A DNA stretch of 64,000 bases from Gemmatimonadota bacterium (GCA_021298835.1 JAJTHG010000001.1:35993-99992); one strand, 5' to 3'. Counted from the first letter of the stretch, positions 53,314 through 61,952 are shown. Translations and numbers: made by a program. The notes: generated from the sequence alone by a model not told the origin.

Positions 53314-53856
53314 ATGACGCTCTTCTACGGCCTGCTCGTCGGCGTCGCGATGGGCGCGTTCATCCAGCGCGTCGGCGCCTCGTCGCCGGCGATGATCCTC
53401 GAGAACCTGCGGCTCAAGGACCTCTCGGTGATCAAGTTCATGGCCACCACCATCGCCGTGGGCTCGATCCTCGCCTACCTCCTCGCCGCGGGCGGGGCGC
53501 CGATGCACTTCGACATCAAGCCGACGTACGTCATCGGCGTTGCACTCGGCGGGCTGGTCTTCGGCGTCGGCTTCGCGCTGGGCGGCTACTGCCCCGGGAC
53601 GTGCGTCGTCGGCATCGGCGAAGGTCGCAAGGATGCGTGGGCGGCGATCGCCGGCGGCGTGGCGGGGGCGTTCGTCTTCACGCTGCTGTGGCCGGTGCTC
53701 GAACCCGCGCTGATCAAGCCGTTCAACTACGGCAAGGTCACCGTGCCCCAGCTGCTGGGCGCTTCGCCGGTGGTGGCGGCGGCGGTGCTGGCCGCGGTCT
53801 TCCTGACGATCGTCACGCTGCTGCCGACGCGGCCGGGCGAGGCGCCTCGGGGGTGA
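53314..53856 (+). CDS. YeeE/YedE family sulfur-compound transporter, C-terminal half protein (DUF6691-like)
   Basis: A 180-residue membrane protein with four to five TM helices. GGYCPGTCVVGIGEGRKDAW is the partner Cys motif of YeeE/YedE, with two Cys three residues apart. It follows the first half after 2 bp and is surely co-expressed. The split, two-protein form is common in Bacteroidota, Gemmatimonadota and some Proteobacteria. A hairpin terminator follows. Confidence 0.9.
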   Translation: MTLFYGLLVGVAMGAFIQRVGASSPAMILENLRLKDLSVIKFMATTIAVGSILAYLLAAGGAPMHFDIKPTYVIGVALGGLVFGVGFALGGYCPGTCVVGIGEGRKDAWAAIAGGVAGAFVFTLLWPVLEPALIKPFNYGKVTVPQLLGASPVVAAAVLAAVFLTIVTLLPTRPGEAPRG

Positions 53857-53863
53857 GCGGTAC

Positions 53864-53882
53864 GGGGGCCCCGCCGGCCCCC
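53864..53882. terminator. Bidirectional hairpin between YeeE/YedE and arsR
   Basis: GGGGGCC-CCGCC-GGCCCCC, a perfect 7-bp stem between two convergent stop codons. No T-run is present. Confidence 0.55.
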
Positions 53883-53890
53883 CGCGCTGC

Positions 53891-54223
53891 TCAGGCGCCG
53901 GCGAGCACGCGCTGCCGACGGGTGGCCTCGGCCTCCACCCGCTCGCACATGACGTCGCACAGCTTGAAGACGCCCTTGTCCGCCAGCCGGTAGCGCACGA
54001 ACAGGCCCTCCTTTCGGCGCGCCACGAAGCCGAGCGCGTGCAGCTGCTTGAGCTGCTTGCTCGTGTTCGCCTGCGACAGCCCCGTCCGCTCGACGATGTC
54101 CGTCACGTTGAGCTCGCCGTCGCGCAGCGCGTTGAGGATCTGCAGGCGCGACGCGTCGCCCAGCGCCTTGAAGCGGTGGGCGATGAGTTCGAGGATGTCG
54201 GGCGTGAGCGGGAATCTGGCCAT
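53891..54223 (-). CDS. ArsR-family transcriptional regulator of the sulfur cluster
   Basis: A 110-residue winged-helix repressor (FKALGDASRLQILNALRDGELNVTDIVERTGLSQANTSKQLKQL, given here only by its ends at residues 18 and 61). The arsenic/metal motif ELCVCD is absent. Its only Cys pair is Cys89/Cys93 in the last helix (KLCDVMC), unlike the persulfide sensors SqrR/BigR, which have one Cys in an early helix and one in the last. Location next to the YeeE genes and shared AT-rich motifs suggest it represses the sulfur genes and itself. Confidence 0.88.
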   Translation of the reverse strand: MARFPLTPDILELIAHRFKALGDASRLQILNALRDGELNVTDIVERTGLSQANTSKQLKQLHALGFVARRKEGLFVRYRLADKGVFKLCDVMCERVEAEATRRQRVLAGA

Positions 54224-54243
54224 CGGCGTCGGTCGGGATTCGT

Positions 54244-54261
54244 ATAACTGAACGGTAATAC
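54244..54261 (-). promoter_or_regulatory. arsR promoter/operator motif
   Basis: ATAACTGAACGGTAATAC lies 20 bp upstream of the arsR ATG in otherwise GC-rich DNA. It shares ATAAC followed by GG after 5-6 bases with the tsdA and YeeE promoter regions, as expected of an autoregulated operator. On the minus strand it also contains TTATAC, a -10 candidate. Confidence 0.5.
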
Positions 54262-54341
54262 GGTTGACGGGCGGTGGCCACCGGGGCGAGCACGCGCCCC
54301 CCGCATCCGCACGAGACGTTTCGCCGCTAGGTTCCGCCGCC

Positions 54342-55496
54342 GTGGAGCTCCCCTCATGGTCCGCAGTCGCCGCCGCCTTGCCGTGGGTCGTCACCCCGGC
54401 GGTCTCGGCGTGGCGATTGCTCGACAGCACCCCCCTGCCGCCGCCCGGGCCACTGGTCGGCGCGCCACCGCGGGTGAGCGTGATCGTCCCCGCCCGCAAC
54501 GAGGTCCGCAACATCGAGCGGCTCGTGCGCAGCGTCCTCGCCACGACGTGGCCCGACCTCGAACTCATCGTCGTGGACGACCACTCCAGCGACGGCACCG
54601 GGGCGCTGGCCCGCACGGCCGGCCACGGCGACCCGCGCCTCGTCGTCTTCGAGCCGCCGTCGCTTCCCGAGGGCTGGTTCGGCAAGCAGTGGGCCTGCTG
54701 GTGCGGTGCCCAGCGTGCCACCGGCGACCGGCTCCTGTTCGCGGACGCCGACACCTGGCATGCCCCGGGCCTCGTCGCCCGGATGGTGCGCGCCCAGGAC
54801 GACAGCGCGGCCGACCTGCTGAGCGTCGCCGGCACGCAGGAACTGCGCACGTTCTGGGAGCGGGTGGTGATGCCGCTGCCGTTCCTCTTCCTGCTGCTGC
54901 GCTTCGGCGGGCTCAACGCCTGCGAACGGGCCACGTCGCCCCGCGGCGTGATCGCCAACGGCCAGTGCCTGATCATGCGCCGCACGACCTATCAGGACCT
55001 CGGTGGGCACGAGGCGGTGCGCGACACCGTGGCCGAGGACCTGCGGCTGGCCCAGCACGTGCGCGCACACGGGGGCGTGGTCGCGGTGCGCGCCGGGCTC
55101 GACGCGCAGCGCACCCGCATGTACCGCTCGCTCGGCGCGATCGTCGCCGGCTGGTCGAAGAACATCTATGCGGGCGGCAAGCACATGCTCCCCCCCGCGT
55201 TCCGGCCGCTCTTCCGCCTGACGCTCCCGGTGGGGCCGCTGCTGCTGCTCGCCCCGGCGCTGCTGGTCGTGGCGGCCTGGATCGGCTCGGTACCGCCGTG
55301 GCTCGGGCAGGCGGGCGCGATCGCGCTCGCCTCGCAGACGGTGTGGGCCGCCGTGATGTACCGCTGGTTGCAGCTTCCGGTCTGGTACGCGTTCGCGCAT
55401 CCTCTCGGGTCGGCGGCGATGCTCTGGGTGACGCTCGTGGCCGCGGTACGGGGCGACGCGGTGACCTGGGCCGGTCGGACCTACGCGGCACGCTGA
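54342..55496 (+). CDS. Family 2 glycosyltransferase with C-terminal TM helices
   Basis: A 384-residue membrane enzyme. PRVSVIVPARNEVRNIERLVRS starts the GT-A fold. VVDDHSSDGTG binds nucleotide sugar, FADADT is the DxD metal site, and AEDLRLAQ supplies the catalytic Glu-Asp. Hydrophobic segments near 210 and three at 295-370 anchor it. The overall shape matches HpnI/CrtQ-like transferases acting on lipids such as hopanoids or carotenoids; the acceptor is unknown. GTG 54342 is preferred, since the upstream frame opens only with TTG and lacks homology. Confidence 0.85.
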   Translation: MELPSWSAVAAALPWVVTPAVSAWRLLDSTPLPPPGPLVGAPPRVSVIVPARNEVRNIERLVRSVLATTWPDLELIVVDDHSSDGTGALARTAGHGDPRLVVFEPPSLPEGWFGKQWACWCGAQRATGDRLLFADADTWHAPGLVARMVRAQDDSAADLLSVAGTQELRTFWERVVMPLPFLFLLLRFGGLNACERATSPRGVIANGQCLIMRRTTYQDLGGHEAVRDTVAEDLRLAQHVRAHGGVVAVRAGLDAQRTRMYRSLGAIVAGWSKNIYAGGKHMLPPAFRPLFRLTLPVGPLLLLAPALLVVAAWIGSVPPWLGQAGAIALASQTVWAAVMYRWLQLPVWYAFAHPLGSAAMLWVTLVAAVRGDAVTWAGRTYAAR

Positions 55497-55583
55497 CCGG
55501 ACGCGCCGAGCGGCGCAACGGAACGCCCCCGCCCGCAACACCGCGCCGACGGTGCGCCATGAGGCCGGCCGCATCCTGCGCGC

Positions 55584-58500
55584 GTGCTCACCGCCGCGCG
55601 GGCTTGCCGCCTCCTCGAGACCACCGACCGGCTCGCGCTCGCCCTCCTGAGCGACGCGCTCGGCGCCGCGCCCCCGCAGCCGCTGCCACGCGAGGTTCGC
55701 GACGCCCTGCACTTGCCCCCCATGCTCGCGGCCGCGCGGGTGGCCGAGCGTGGGGGGCGCCTCCGGCTGTTGCTCGCCGAAGTCCGCGGCGTCGAGCCAA
55801 TGCGCGACATCCTGCGGCGCGTCGCGCAGCGGCTCGTCACGCACGCCCCGCACCGGCTGTGGGCCACCATCCTCTGGCGGCGCGATCCCGACGAAACGGT
55901 GCTGGCCACGGTGCTTCCCGGCCAGCCGGCGCCGCAGGTGTCCGCCCTCGTCGTGCGCCGCAGCCGCGTGGTGGACAGCGACGGCCAGACCTTCGCCGCC
56001 GTCGCCGCTGTCCCGGACGCGGGGGACGACGACCTCGTGCACCTTCGCTGGGCGGAACTGCTGGGCCGCACGGCGCTGACCGCACGCTTCTACCGGGCGC
56101 TCGATGCGGCGGTGCGTGGACTCGCGGCGTCGCTCCCCGCTGCGGTGGCGGCCGATGCGCGGCGCCCGCTCGCGATCACGGCGGCGTCGCGGCAGCTCTT
56201 TCTCGCCTTCCTCGAAGCCAAGGGCTGGCTCGACGGCGACCGGGGCTTTCTCGCCCGGACCTTCGACACCTGCATGGCCGCCGGTGGCGGCTACCACCGG
56301 CGCGTGCTCGAACCGCTGTGGTTCGGCACCCTCAACACCCGTACGGCCCAGCGGGCCGCGGCGGCGGGGGCCTTCGGCCGAGTCCCGTTCCTCAACGGCG
56401 GCCTCTTCGCCCGCACCCCCGAAGAGCGGCGGTACCGCGGCGCGTGGTTCGGAGACGACGCGCTCGGGCACCTCGGGGGCGAGGTCCTGGGCCGGTTCCG
56501 CTTCACGGCCCGCGAGGACGCGCGCACCCATCGCGAGGCAGCGGTGGACCCGGAGATGCTCGGCCTCGCCTTCGAGTCGCTCATGGGCGGTGCCGAGCGC
56601 AAGGCGACCGGGGCGTTCTACACCCCACCCGCACTCGTCGAGTCGGTGGTGCAGGAAGCGCTCGCCGATGCGCTGGAAACCCGCGCCGTTCCGCGAGAGG
56701 CGATCGCCCTCGCCCTCGCGGGCGAGCCGCCGACGGGACGCCCCCGCGCGGCCCTCCTCGCCCGCGCCCGGCATCTGACGGCGATCGACCCGGCCTGCGG
56801 CTCGGGAGCGTTCCTGGTGCGGCTGCTCGAATCACTCGCCACCGTACGCCGGGCCTGCGATGATCCGCTCGACGACGCGGCACTTCGACGCGACATCCTC
56901 GCGCGCCAGCTGCACGGCGTGGACCGCAATCCCGTCGCCGTGTGGCTCTGCGAATTGCGCCTGTGGCTGGCGGTGGTCGTGTCGCACGACGAGCCCGACC
57001 CGCGCCGCGTGCCGCCCCTCCCGAACCTCGACCGGCACGTGCGGGTGGGCGACGCGCTGGCCGGCGGCGACTTCACCGTGCACACCGCCGCCGCCGTGTC
57101 GCGCCGCGTGGCCGCGCTGCGCGAGCGCTATGCCCGCGCCACCGGCCCGCGCAAGCGGACGCTGGCCCGGCAGCTCGACGCCGCCGAGCGCGGCGCCGCC
57201 CTCGCGCGCATTGACCGCGAACGCGAGGCCCTCGCGCACGAGCGCCGCGAGCGACTCGCGGCCGCACGGACGCCGGACCTCTTCGGCCATCGTCCGCGCG
57301 AGTCACGGGAGGCCCGTGCGGCGCGGCGCGCGCTGCGCGACCAGCTCGCCCGCCTCGCACGGGACCGGATGCGCCTGGCGAACGGCGGTGCGCTCCCGTT
57401 CTCGTTCGCCGCGCACTTCGCCGCCGTCGCCGCTGGTGGCGGCTTCGACCTCGTGATCGGGAATCCGCCGTGGGTCCGGCCGCACCACGTCGAACCGGCA
57501 GAACGGGAGCAGTGGCGGACCCGCTTCGCCGTGCAGCGTGACGCGGCGTGGAAGGCCGGTGCGACCGACGCCGGAGCGGGCACCGGCTTCGCCGGCCAGG
57601 TGGACCTCGCGGCGCTCTTCACCGAGCGCGGTCTCTCGTTGTGCCGGCCCGGCGCTACGCTCGGGTTCCTCGTACCCGCCAAGCTCTGGCGGTCGCTCGC
57701 CGGTGGCGGCTGGCGGGCGCTGCTCGCCGAGCAGGCCACGCTGCGCCGCCTCGAGGACTGGAGCGAGGGACCATCGACATTCGATGCCGCGGTGTATCCC
57801 GGCGTGGTGCTCGCGCGCCGACGGGGCCCGACATCCGACGCGGAGGCGACGCCGGTCGCCCCCGCCGGCGCCGAGGCACCCGCGCAGCTCGTGGTGGTGC
57901 GCCGGGGAACGGCGATCGCCTGGGCGGCGGCACCCGCGGCTCTGGCCTTCGATTCGACCCGTGGCGCACCATGGCTGCTGCTTCCGCCGCGAGTGCGGCG
58001 CGCGTTCGAGGCACTCCGCGCCGCAGGCATTCCGCTCGGGCGCTCGCCGCTTGGCCGGCCGACCCTGGGGGTGAAGTGCGGCGTCAACGACGCCTACGTC
58101 GTCGAACGCGCGGCCGGCACCGACAGCGCGCTCGTCGAGGTGCGCGCCGGCGACCGGCGCGGACGCGTCGAACGGGCGTTCGTGCGGCCCCTCGTCCGCG
58201 GGGACGCGTGCGAGCCGTGGCGGATCGCGCCGTCGGCCAGCGCGCTGGTGTTTCCGCACGACGGCGAAGGGCCGTTGGCCGCGCTGCCCCCGGGTGTATC
58301 GCATTGGCTCGGGCCCTGGCGGCGCCGGCTGGTCGCCCGCACGGACGTGCGGGCGAGTCGCCACCGGCCGTGGTGGATGCTCTTCCGCACGGAGGCCGCG
58401 CGCGCCGACCGGCCCCGGGTCGTCTGGAGCGACTTCGGCCGCGTGCCGCGCGCCGCGGTCCTGCCGGCCGGCGCTCCGCACGTGCCGCTCAACACCTGTT

Positions 58501-58814
58501 ACGTCGTCCGGACCGCATCGGACGACGACGCCCTCGCACTCGCGGCGCTGCTCAACTCCGCACTCGCGGCGGCGTGGCTCGGCGCGATCGCCGAGCCAGC
58601 GCGCGGCGGCTGGCGGCGCTTCCTGGGCTGGACCGTGGCGCAGTTGCCGGTGCCGGCGGACTGGGCTGCCGCCGTGCGCACGCTGGCGCCGCTCGGGGCG
58701 GCGGGGTGGCGCGGCGCTCCTCCCGCGGCCGACGTGCTGTGGGAGGCGGTGGCGGACTGCTACGGCGTGCCGCCGGCGCTCCTGCGGCCGCTGCTCGAGT
58801 GGGCGGCGGGGTGA
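55584..58814 (+). CDS. Eco57I/PglX-type N6-adenine DNA methyltransferase with specificity domain
   Basis: A 1076-residue protein. The N-terminal 330 residues are helical, as in type IIG/ISP enzymes. The gamma-class methylase core follows: motif X GAFYTPPALVE (about 342), motif I AIDPACGSGAFL (about 400), GVDRNPVAVWLCELRLWL, GDAL, and motif IV GNPPW (about 626). A long Arg/Glu helical insert (about 500-600) separates motifs III and IV. The C-terminal part (about 820-1060) looks like a target-recognition domain (LGVKCGVNDAYVV; FLGWTVAQLPVP). No PD-(D/E)XK nuclease motif was seen at either end. The stop overlaps the helicase start as GTGA. The GTG start lacks a clear ribosome site. Confidence 0.88.
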   Translation: MLTAARACRLLETTDRLALALLSDALGAAPPQPLPREVRDALHLPPMLAAARVAERGGRLRLLLAEVRGVEPMRDILRRVAQRLVTHAPHRLWATILWRRDPDETVLATVLPGQPAPQVSALVVRRSRVVDSDGQTFAAVAAVPDAGDDDLVHLRWAELLGRTALTARFYRALDAAVRGLAASLPAAVAADARRPLAITAASRQLFLAFLEAKGWLDGDRGFLARTFDTCMAAGGGYHRRVLEPLWFGTLNTRTAQRAAAAGAFGRVPFLNGGLFARTPEERRYRGAWFGDDALGHLGGEVLGRFRFTAREDARTHREAAVDPEMLGLAFESLMGGAERKATGAFYTPPALVESVVQEALADALETRAVPREAIALALAGEPPTGRPRAALLARARHLTAIDPACGSGAFLVRLLESLATVRRACDDPLDDAALRRDILARQLHGVDRNPVAVWLCELRLWLAVVVSHDEPDPRRVPPLPNLDRHVRVGDALAGGDFTVHTAAAVSRRVAALRERYARATGPRKRTLARQLDAAERGAALARIDREREALAHERRERLAAARTPDLFGHRPRESREARAARRALRDQLARLARDRMRLANGGALPFSFAAHFAAVAAGGGFDLVIGNPPWVRPHHVEPAEREQWRTRFAVQRDAAWKAGATDAGAGTGFAGQVDLAALFTERGLSLCRPGATLGFLVPAKLWRSLAGGGWRALLAEQATLRRLEDWSEGPSTFDAAVYPGVVLARRRGPTSDAEATPVAPAGAEAPAQLVVVRRGTAIAWAAAPAALAFDSTRGAPWLLLPPRVRRAFEALRAAGIPLGRSPLGRPTLGVKCGVNDAYVVERAAGTDSALVEVRAGDRRGRVERAFVRPLVRGDACEPWRIAPSASALVFPHDGEGPLAALPPGVSHWLGPWRRRLVARTDVRASRHRPWWMLFRTEAARADRPRVVWSDFGRVPRAAVLPAGAPHVPLNTCYVVRTASDDDALALAALLNSALAAAWLGAIAEPARGGWRRFLGWTVAQLPVPADWAAAVRTLAPLGAAGWRGAPPAADVLWEAVADCYGVPPALLRPLLEWAAG

Positions 58815-61213
58815 GCGAAGCGGCGGCGTGGGCCGCCTTGGCCGCCGCGGCGGGCGATCGCGTCTCGCACGAGCGCGAGGCGTCGGGGGACGCCGATGTC
58901 GCGGCTGACCTCGCCGTGCGGATCGGTCGCGTCACGCTGTTGCCGCACCAAGTGGACGCCGTGCGTCGGCTGCGCCGGCTCCTGCGCGCCCGGCGCGTCG
59001 CCCTGCTCGCCGACGAGACCGGCCTGGGCAAGACGTACGTCGCCTGCGCCCTCGTGCGCGACGCGACCCGGCCCGTGGTGGTCGTGCCGGCGGCATTGCG
59101 CGTGCCATGGCGCGCGGCCCTCGCCGACACGGCCGCGATGGCGCGCGTCGTGAGCCATGAGGGGCTCTCGCGCACCGGCACGCGGGGTCCGGCTCCGGAC
59201 TTCGTCGTGATCGACGAGGCGCACCACGCGAGGAATCCCGCGACGCGGCGCTGGCAGCACCTGGCCACCTTGTGCCGTGACGCAACGGTGCTGTTGCTCT
59301 CCGCGACCCCGATCCACAACCGCGCCCGCGACCTCGCGGCGCTGTTCGCACTGGTGGCGGGTCCCGACGCGTTCGCGTGGTCCCTCGACGTCCTCGCCCG
59401 CGGCGTCGTGCGGCGCGATCGCCGGGTGCTCGGGTCACCGGGCGTCCGGCGGGCCGGCGCGGTCGGCGCGGTCGGCGCGGTCGGCGCGATCGGCGACCCA
59501 GGAGGCGTCGGGGCCGCCATGCCCGCGCTGGCGCCATGGCGATGGCATCCCGCACCCGCCGACCCACGGATCGCCGAGCGCCTCGAGGCGCTGCCACCCG
59601 CACTCGCCGCTGCCGACGGTGCCGACGCCGCGCCGCTCTGGCGCATGGGGCTGCTGCGCGCCTGGGCCTCGTCCTCCGCCGCCCTCGTCGCGGCCCTCCG
59701 ACGCCGGATCGCGCGCGGGCTCGCGCTCGACCAGGCGTTGCGCGACGGTCGTCACCTGACGCGCGCGCAACTCGCGCGCTGGACCGACGACGACGTGGCG
59801 ACCCCCGAGTTGCCGCTCGACGACGCACCGCACGTCGGCACCACGCGGAGACGCTCGGCGGCGTCACGCGACCCGACGGGACGCGCCGCCCCCGTGACCC
59901 ACCCGCCGCCGGCCCGCGACGTGGTGCTCGCCCATCTCGAGGCGCTCGGACACCTGCTGCCGCTCGTCTCCGCCGCCGCCGAGTCGCACGACGCGGCGCG
60001 AGCGGCCGTCGTCGCCCGCACGCTCGACGAGACGCCCGAAGCGCGGGCGGTCCTGTTCTGTACGGACGCCGTCACGGCCGCCATGTACTGGCGCCACCTG
60101 TCGCGCCGTCCCGGCGTCGCCCTCGCCACCGGGCGAGGCGGGCGCATCGCCAGCGGCCCCGTCACGCGCGACCATCTCTTCGCCGCCCTCGACCGCGATG
60201 GTCCCGCACGGCGACACGCGCGGGAACAGGTCCGGCTGCTCGTCGCCACCGACGTCGCGAGTGAAGGGCTCACGCTGTCCGCCGCATCGGTCGTCTGGCA
60301 TGCGGACCTGCCGTGGACGCCCGCGCGCGTCACGCAGCGCATCGGTCGCGTCGCGCGACTGGCCTCGCGGCACCCGGTGGTGACGATCCATGCGTTCGCC
60401 CCGCCCGACGCTGCGGAATCGCGTCTCGGGCTTCTTCCGCGTCTCGACCACAAGGCCGACATCGCCGCCGCACTGGGGACGGCGGGACCGTGGCGCGACG
60501 CGGCGGGTGCCGGCGCGCACCCGGCGCGGCGCGACCCCGACCCACCCGCCGATGTGCAGTCGGCCCTCGCGCGCCTCGCCGCAGCACGGCACGCCTGCGC
60601 CCGGACACAGGCGGGCAGGCGGCCGACGACACCCGGTGCCGCGCCAACGGTCGTCCGCCACGGGCCCCGGCGCGCCATCGTCGCCGTGCTCGACTCGACC
60701 GACGGCCCGGCGCTGTGGACCCTCGCCGACGCCGCCGACCCCGATCCCTCGCCGGTCGCGGCGTGGCGCGCCCTCGCGGACGTCGCGTGGGACGCGCCGC
60801 CACCCCGTGATGCCGCGCGTGTTCGGCGGGCCGCGCTCGCGCGGCTGCGCGATGCCATGCGCCGCCACGGGACGGCCGCGAGCGTCGGACACGCCGACGG
60901 TGGCCCGACCGCCGTCGCCCCGGCGACGGCACGACTGCTCGCGCGGCTCGCCGGGGCCGTCAGGGATACGGCACCGCACCGGCGTGCCGCCGCCGTCAGC
61001 TGCGCCGCCGCGTGGCGTCGTCGCCTCGCGGCGCCGGTGCCGGCGGGATGGCAACCGGAGCTGCTGGCCCTCGCCACCAGCCCGGTGCGCGGCGACGCCT
61101 GGTGGGTTGACGCCGCCACGCTGCGATCCCGCCTGCCGCCGCCCTCGGTACCCGGAGCCCCCCGCGCGATCGCCGCGCTGTTCGTCCTCGTGGGGCCGCA
61201 GGCCGGTCGCTAG
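58811..61213 (+). CDS. SNF2-like superfamily 2 helicase (DrmD/HepA type)
   Basis: An 800-residue SF2 ATPase. LLPHQVDAVRRL is the Q-like region, Walker A ADETGLGKTYVA (about 66-77), DEAH box VIDEAHHARNP (about 133), LLSATPIHNR (about 163), and motifs V-VI LLVATDVASEGLTLSAA ... TQRIGRVARL (about 477-517). The stretch between about 210 and 400 carries low-complexity AVG repeats. The last 260 residues are Ala/Arg-rich and unassigned; no nuclease motif was seen. It is translationally coupled to the methyltransferase, so the two almost certainly act together in DNA modification or phage defence. Confidence 0.87.
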   Translation: MSEAAAWAALAAAAGDRVSHEREASGDADVAADLAVRIGRVTLLPHQVDAVRRLRRLLRARRVALLADETGLGKTYVACALVRDATRPVVVVPAALRVPWRAALADTAAMARVVSHEGLSRTGTRGPAPDFVVIDEAHHARNPATRRWQHLATLCRDATVLLLSATPIHNRARDLAALFALVAGPDAFAWSLDVLARGVVRRDRRVLGSPGVRRAGAVGAVGAVGAIGDPGGVGAAMPALAPWRWHPAPADPRIAERLEALPPALAAADGADAAPLWRMGLLRAWASSSAALVAALRRRIARGLALDQALRDGRHLTRAQLARWTDDDVATPELPLDDAPHVGTTRRRSAASRDPTGRAAPVTHPPPARDVVLAHLEALGHLLPLVSAAAESHDAARAAVVARTLDETPEARAVLFCTDAVTAAMYWRHLSRRPGVALATGRGGRIASGPVTRDHLFAALDRDGPARRHAREQVRLLVATDVASEGLTLSAASVVWHADLPWTPARVTQRIGRVARLASRHPVVTIHAFAPPDAAESRLGLLPRLDHKADIAAALGTAGPWRDAAGAGAHPARRDPDPPADVQSALARLAAARHACARTQAGRRPTTPGAAPTVVRHGPRRAIVAVLDSTDGPALWTLADAADPDPSPVAAWRALADVAWDAPPPRDAARVRRAALARLRDAMRRHGTAASVGHADGGPTAVAPATARLLARLAGAVRDTAPHRRAAAVSCAAAWRRRLAAPVPAGWQPELLALATSPVRGDAWWVDAATLRSRLPPPSVPGAPRAIAALFVLVGPQAGR
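59456..59491. repeat. 9-bp in-frame tandem repeat (4 units) in the helicase gene
   Basis: Four units of GGCGCGGTC, the last with one change, encode a Gly-Ala-Val run (AVGAVGAVGAIG) in the linker between the two RecA-like lobes of the helicase. Confidence 0.9.
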
Positions 61214-61223
61214 GTTTGGCCGC

Positions 61224-61889
61224 GTGACCCTACGCCCGCTCCTCTTCGACCTCGACGGCACGCTCGTTGATTCCATCGAGCTCATCGTCGGGGCCATGCA
61301 CTACGCATTCGAGGGTCGCCCGGTGCGCCCGCCGGACGCGGAGTGGATCGCCCTGATCGGCACGCCACTGCAGGGGATGCTTGCCCGTTGGGCGGACGGT
61401 CCCGCCGACGTCGAGACGCTGGTGCAACGCTACCGCGAGTACCAGTTCGCGAACCACGACGCCCTCACCCAGCCGTATCCGGGCGTGAGCGAGACGGTGG
61501 CCGAGCTGCACGCGGTCGGCCACCCGATGGCGGTGGTGACGAGCAAGAGCGTCGCGCTGTCCATCCGGGCGCTCGAGTGGGTGGGTATCATCCGCTACTT
61601 CCCGGTGATCGTCGGCCTCGAGAGCACGGCCCGCCACAAGCCCGATCCCCTGCCCGTGCGCCATGCCCTGCAGGAACTCGGGCGGCCCGACGCGTCGGGC
61701 GTCGAGGCCGTGTTCGTCGGCGACTCGCCGCACGACATCCACGCGGGCAACGCGGCCGGCATCCTGACGGTCGCGGCGCAGTGGGGACCGTTCGATCGGA
61801 AGACCCTCGCCGAGGCGCAGCCCGGTGCCTGGCTGCGCAACATCCGCGACCTGCCCGGCCTGCTTCGCGAGCTCGACGCCCGGGTCTGA
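61224..61889 (+). CDS. HAD-superfamily phosphatase (PGP/PpaX-like)
   Basis: A 221-residue HAD hydrolase. Motif I LLFDLDGTLVDS (nucleophile Asp and acid/base Asp), motif II VVTSK, motif III RHKPDPLPV and motif IV FVGDSPHDIHAGNAAG are intact, with a helical cap of type C1 (YAFEGRPV...GTPLQGMLARW). This pattern fits phosphoglycolate phosphatase or pyrophosphatase PpaX; substrate is not certain. GTG 61224 lies 10 bp after the helicase stop, so it may be co-transcribed with the methylase-helicase pair without being functionally linked. Confidence 0.9.
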   Translation: MTLRPLLFDLDGTLVDSIELIVGAMHYAFEGRPVRPPDAEWIALIGTPLQGMLARWADGPADVETLVQRYREYQFANHDALTQPYPGVSETVAELHAVGHPMAVVTSKSVALSIRALEWVGIIRYFPVIVGLESTARHKPDPLPVRHALQELGRPDASGVEAVFVGDSPHDIHAGNAAGILTVAAQWGPFDRKTLAEAQPGAWLRNIRDLPGLLRELDARV

Positions 61890-61892
61890 TCC

Positions 61893-61952
61893 GCCGAGGC
61901 GACCGCCGAGACGACGGCCGAGGCGACGGCCGAGGCGACGGCCGAGGCGACC
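61893..61952. repeat. 12-bp tandem repeat (5 units) after the HAD gene
   Basis: Five units of GCCGAGGCGACG or one- to two-base variants begin three bases after the HAD stop codon and reach into the leader of the sigma-factor operon. It has the same unit length as the arrays at 17356 and 49645, with a different sequence. Confidence 0.9.

Noticed and set aside
55584..58814. Type IIG restriction enzyme (methylase fused to nuclease)
   Set aside because: The methylase and likely specificity domains are present, but no PD-(D/E)XK motif was visible in the N-terminal 330 residues where type IIG enzymes carry it. Kept as a methyltransferase only.
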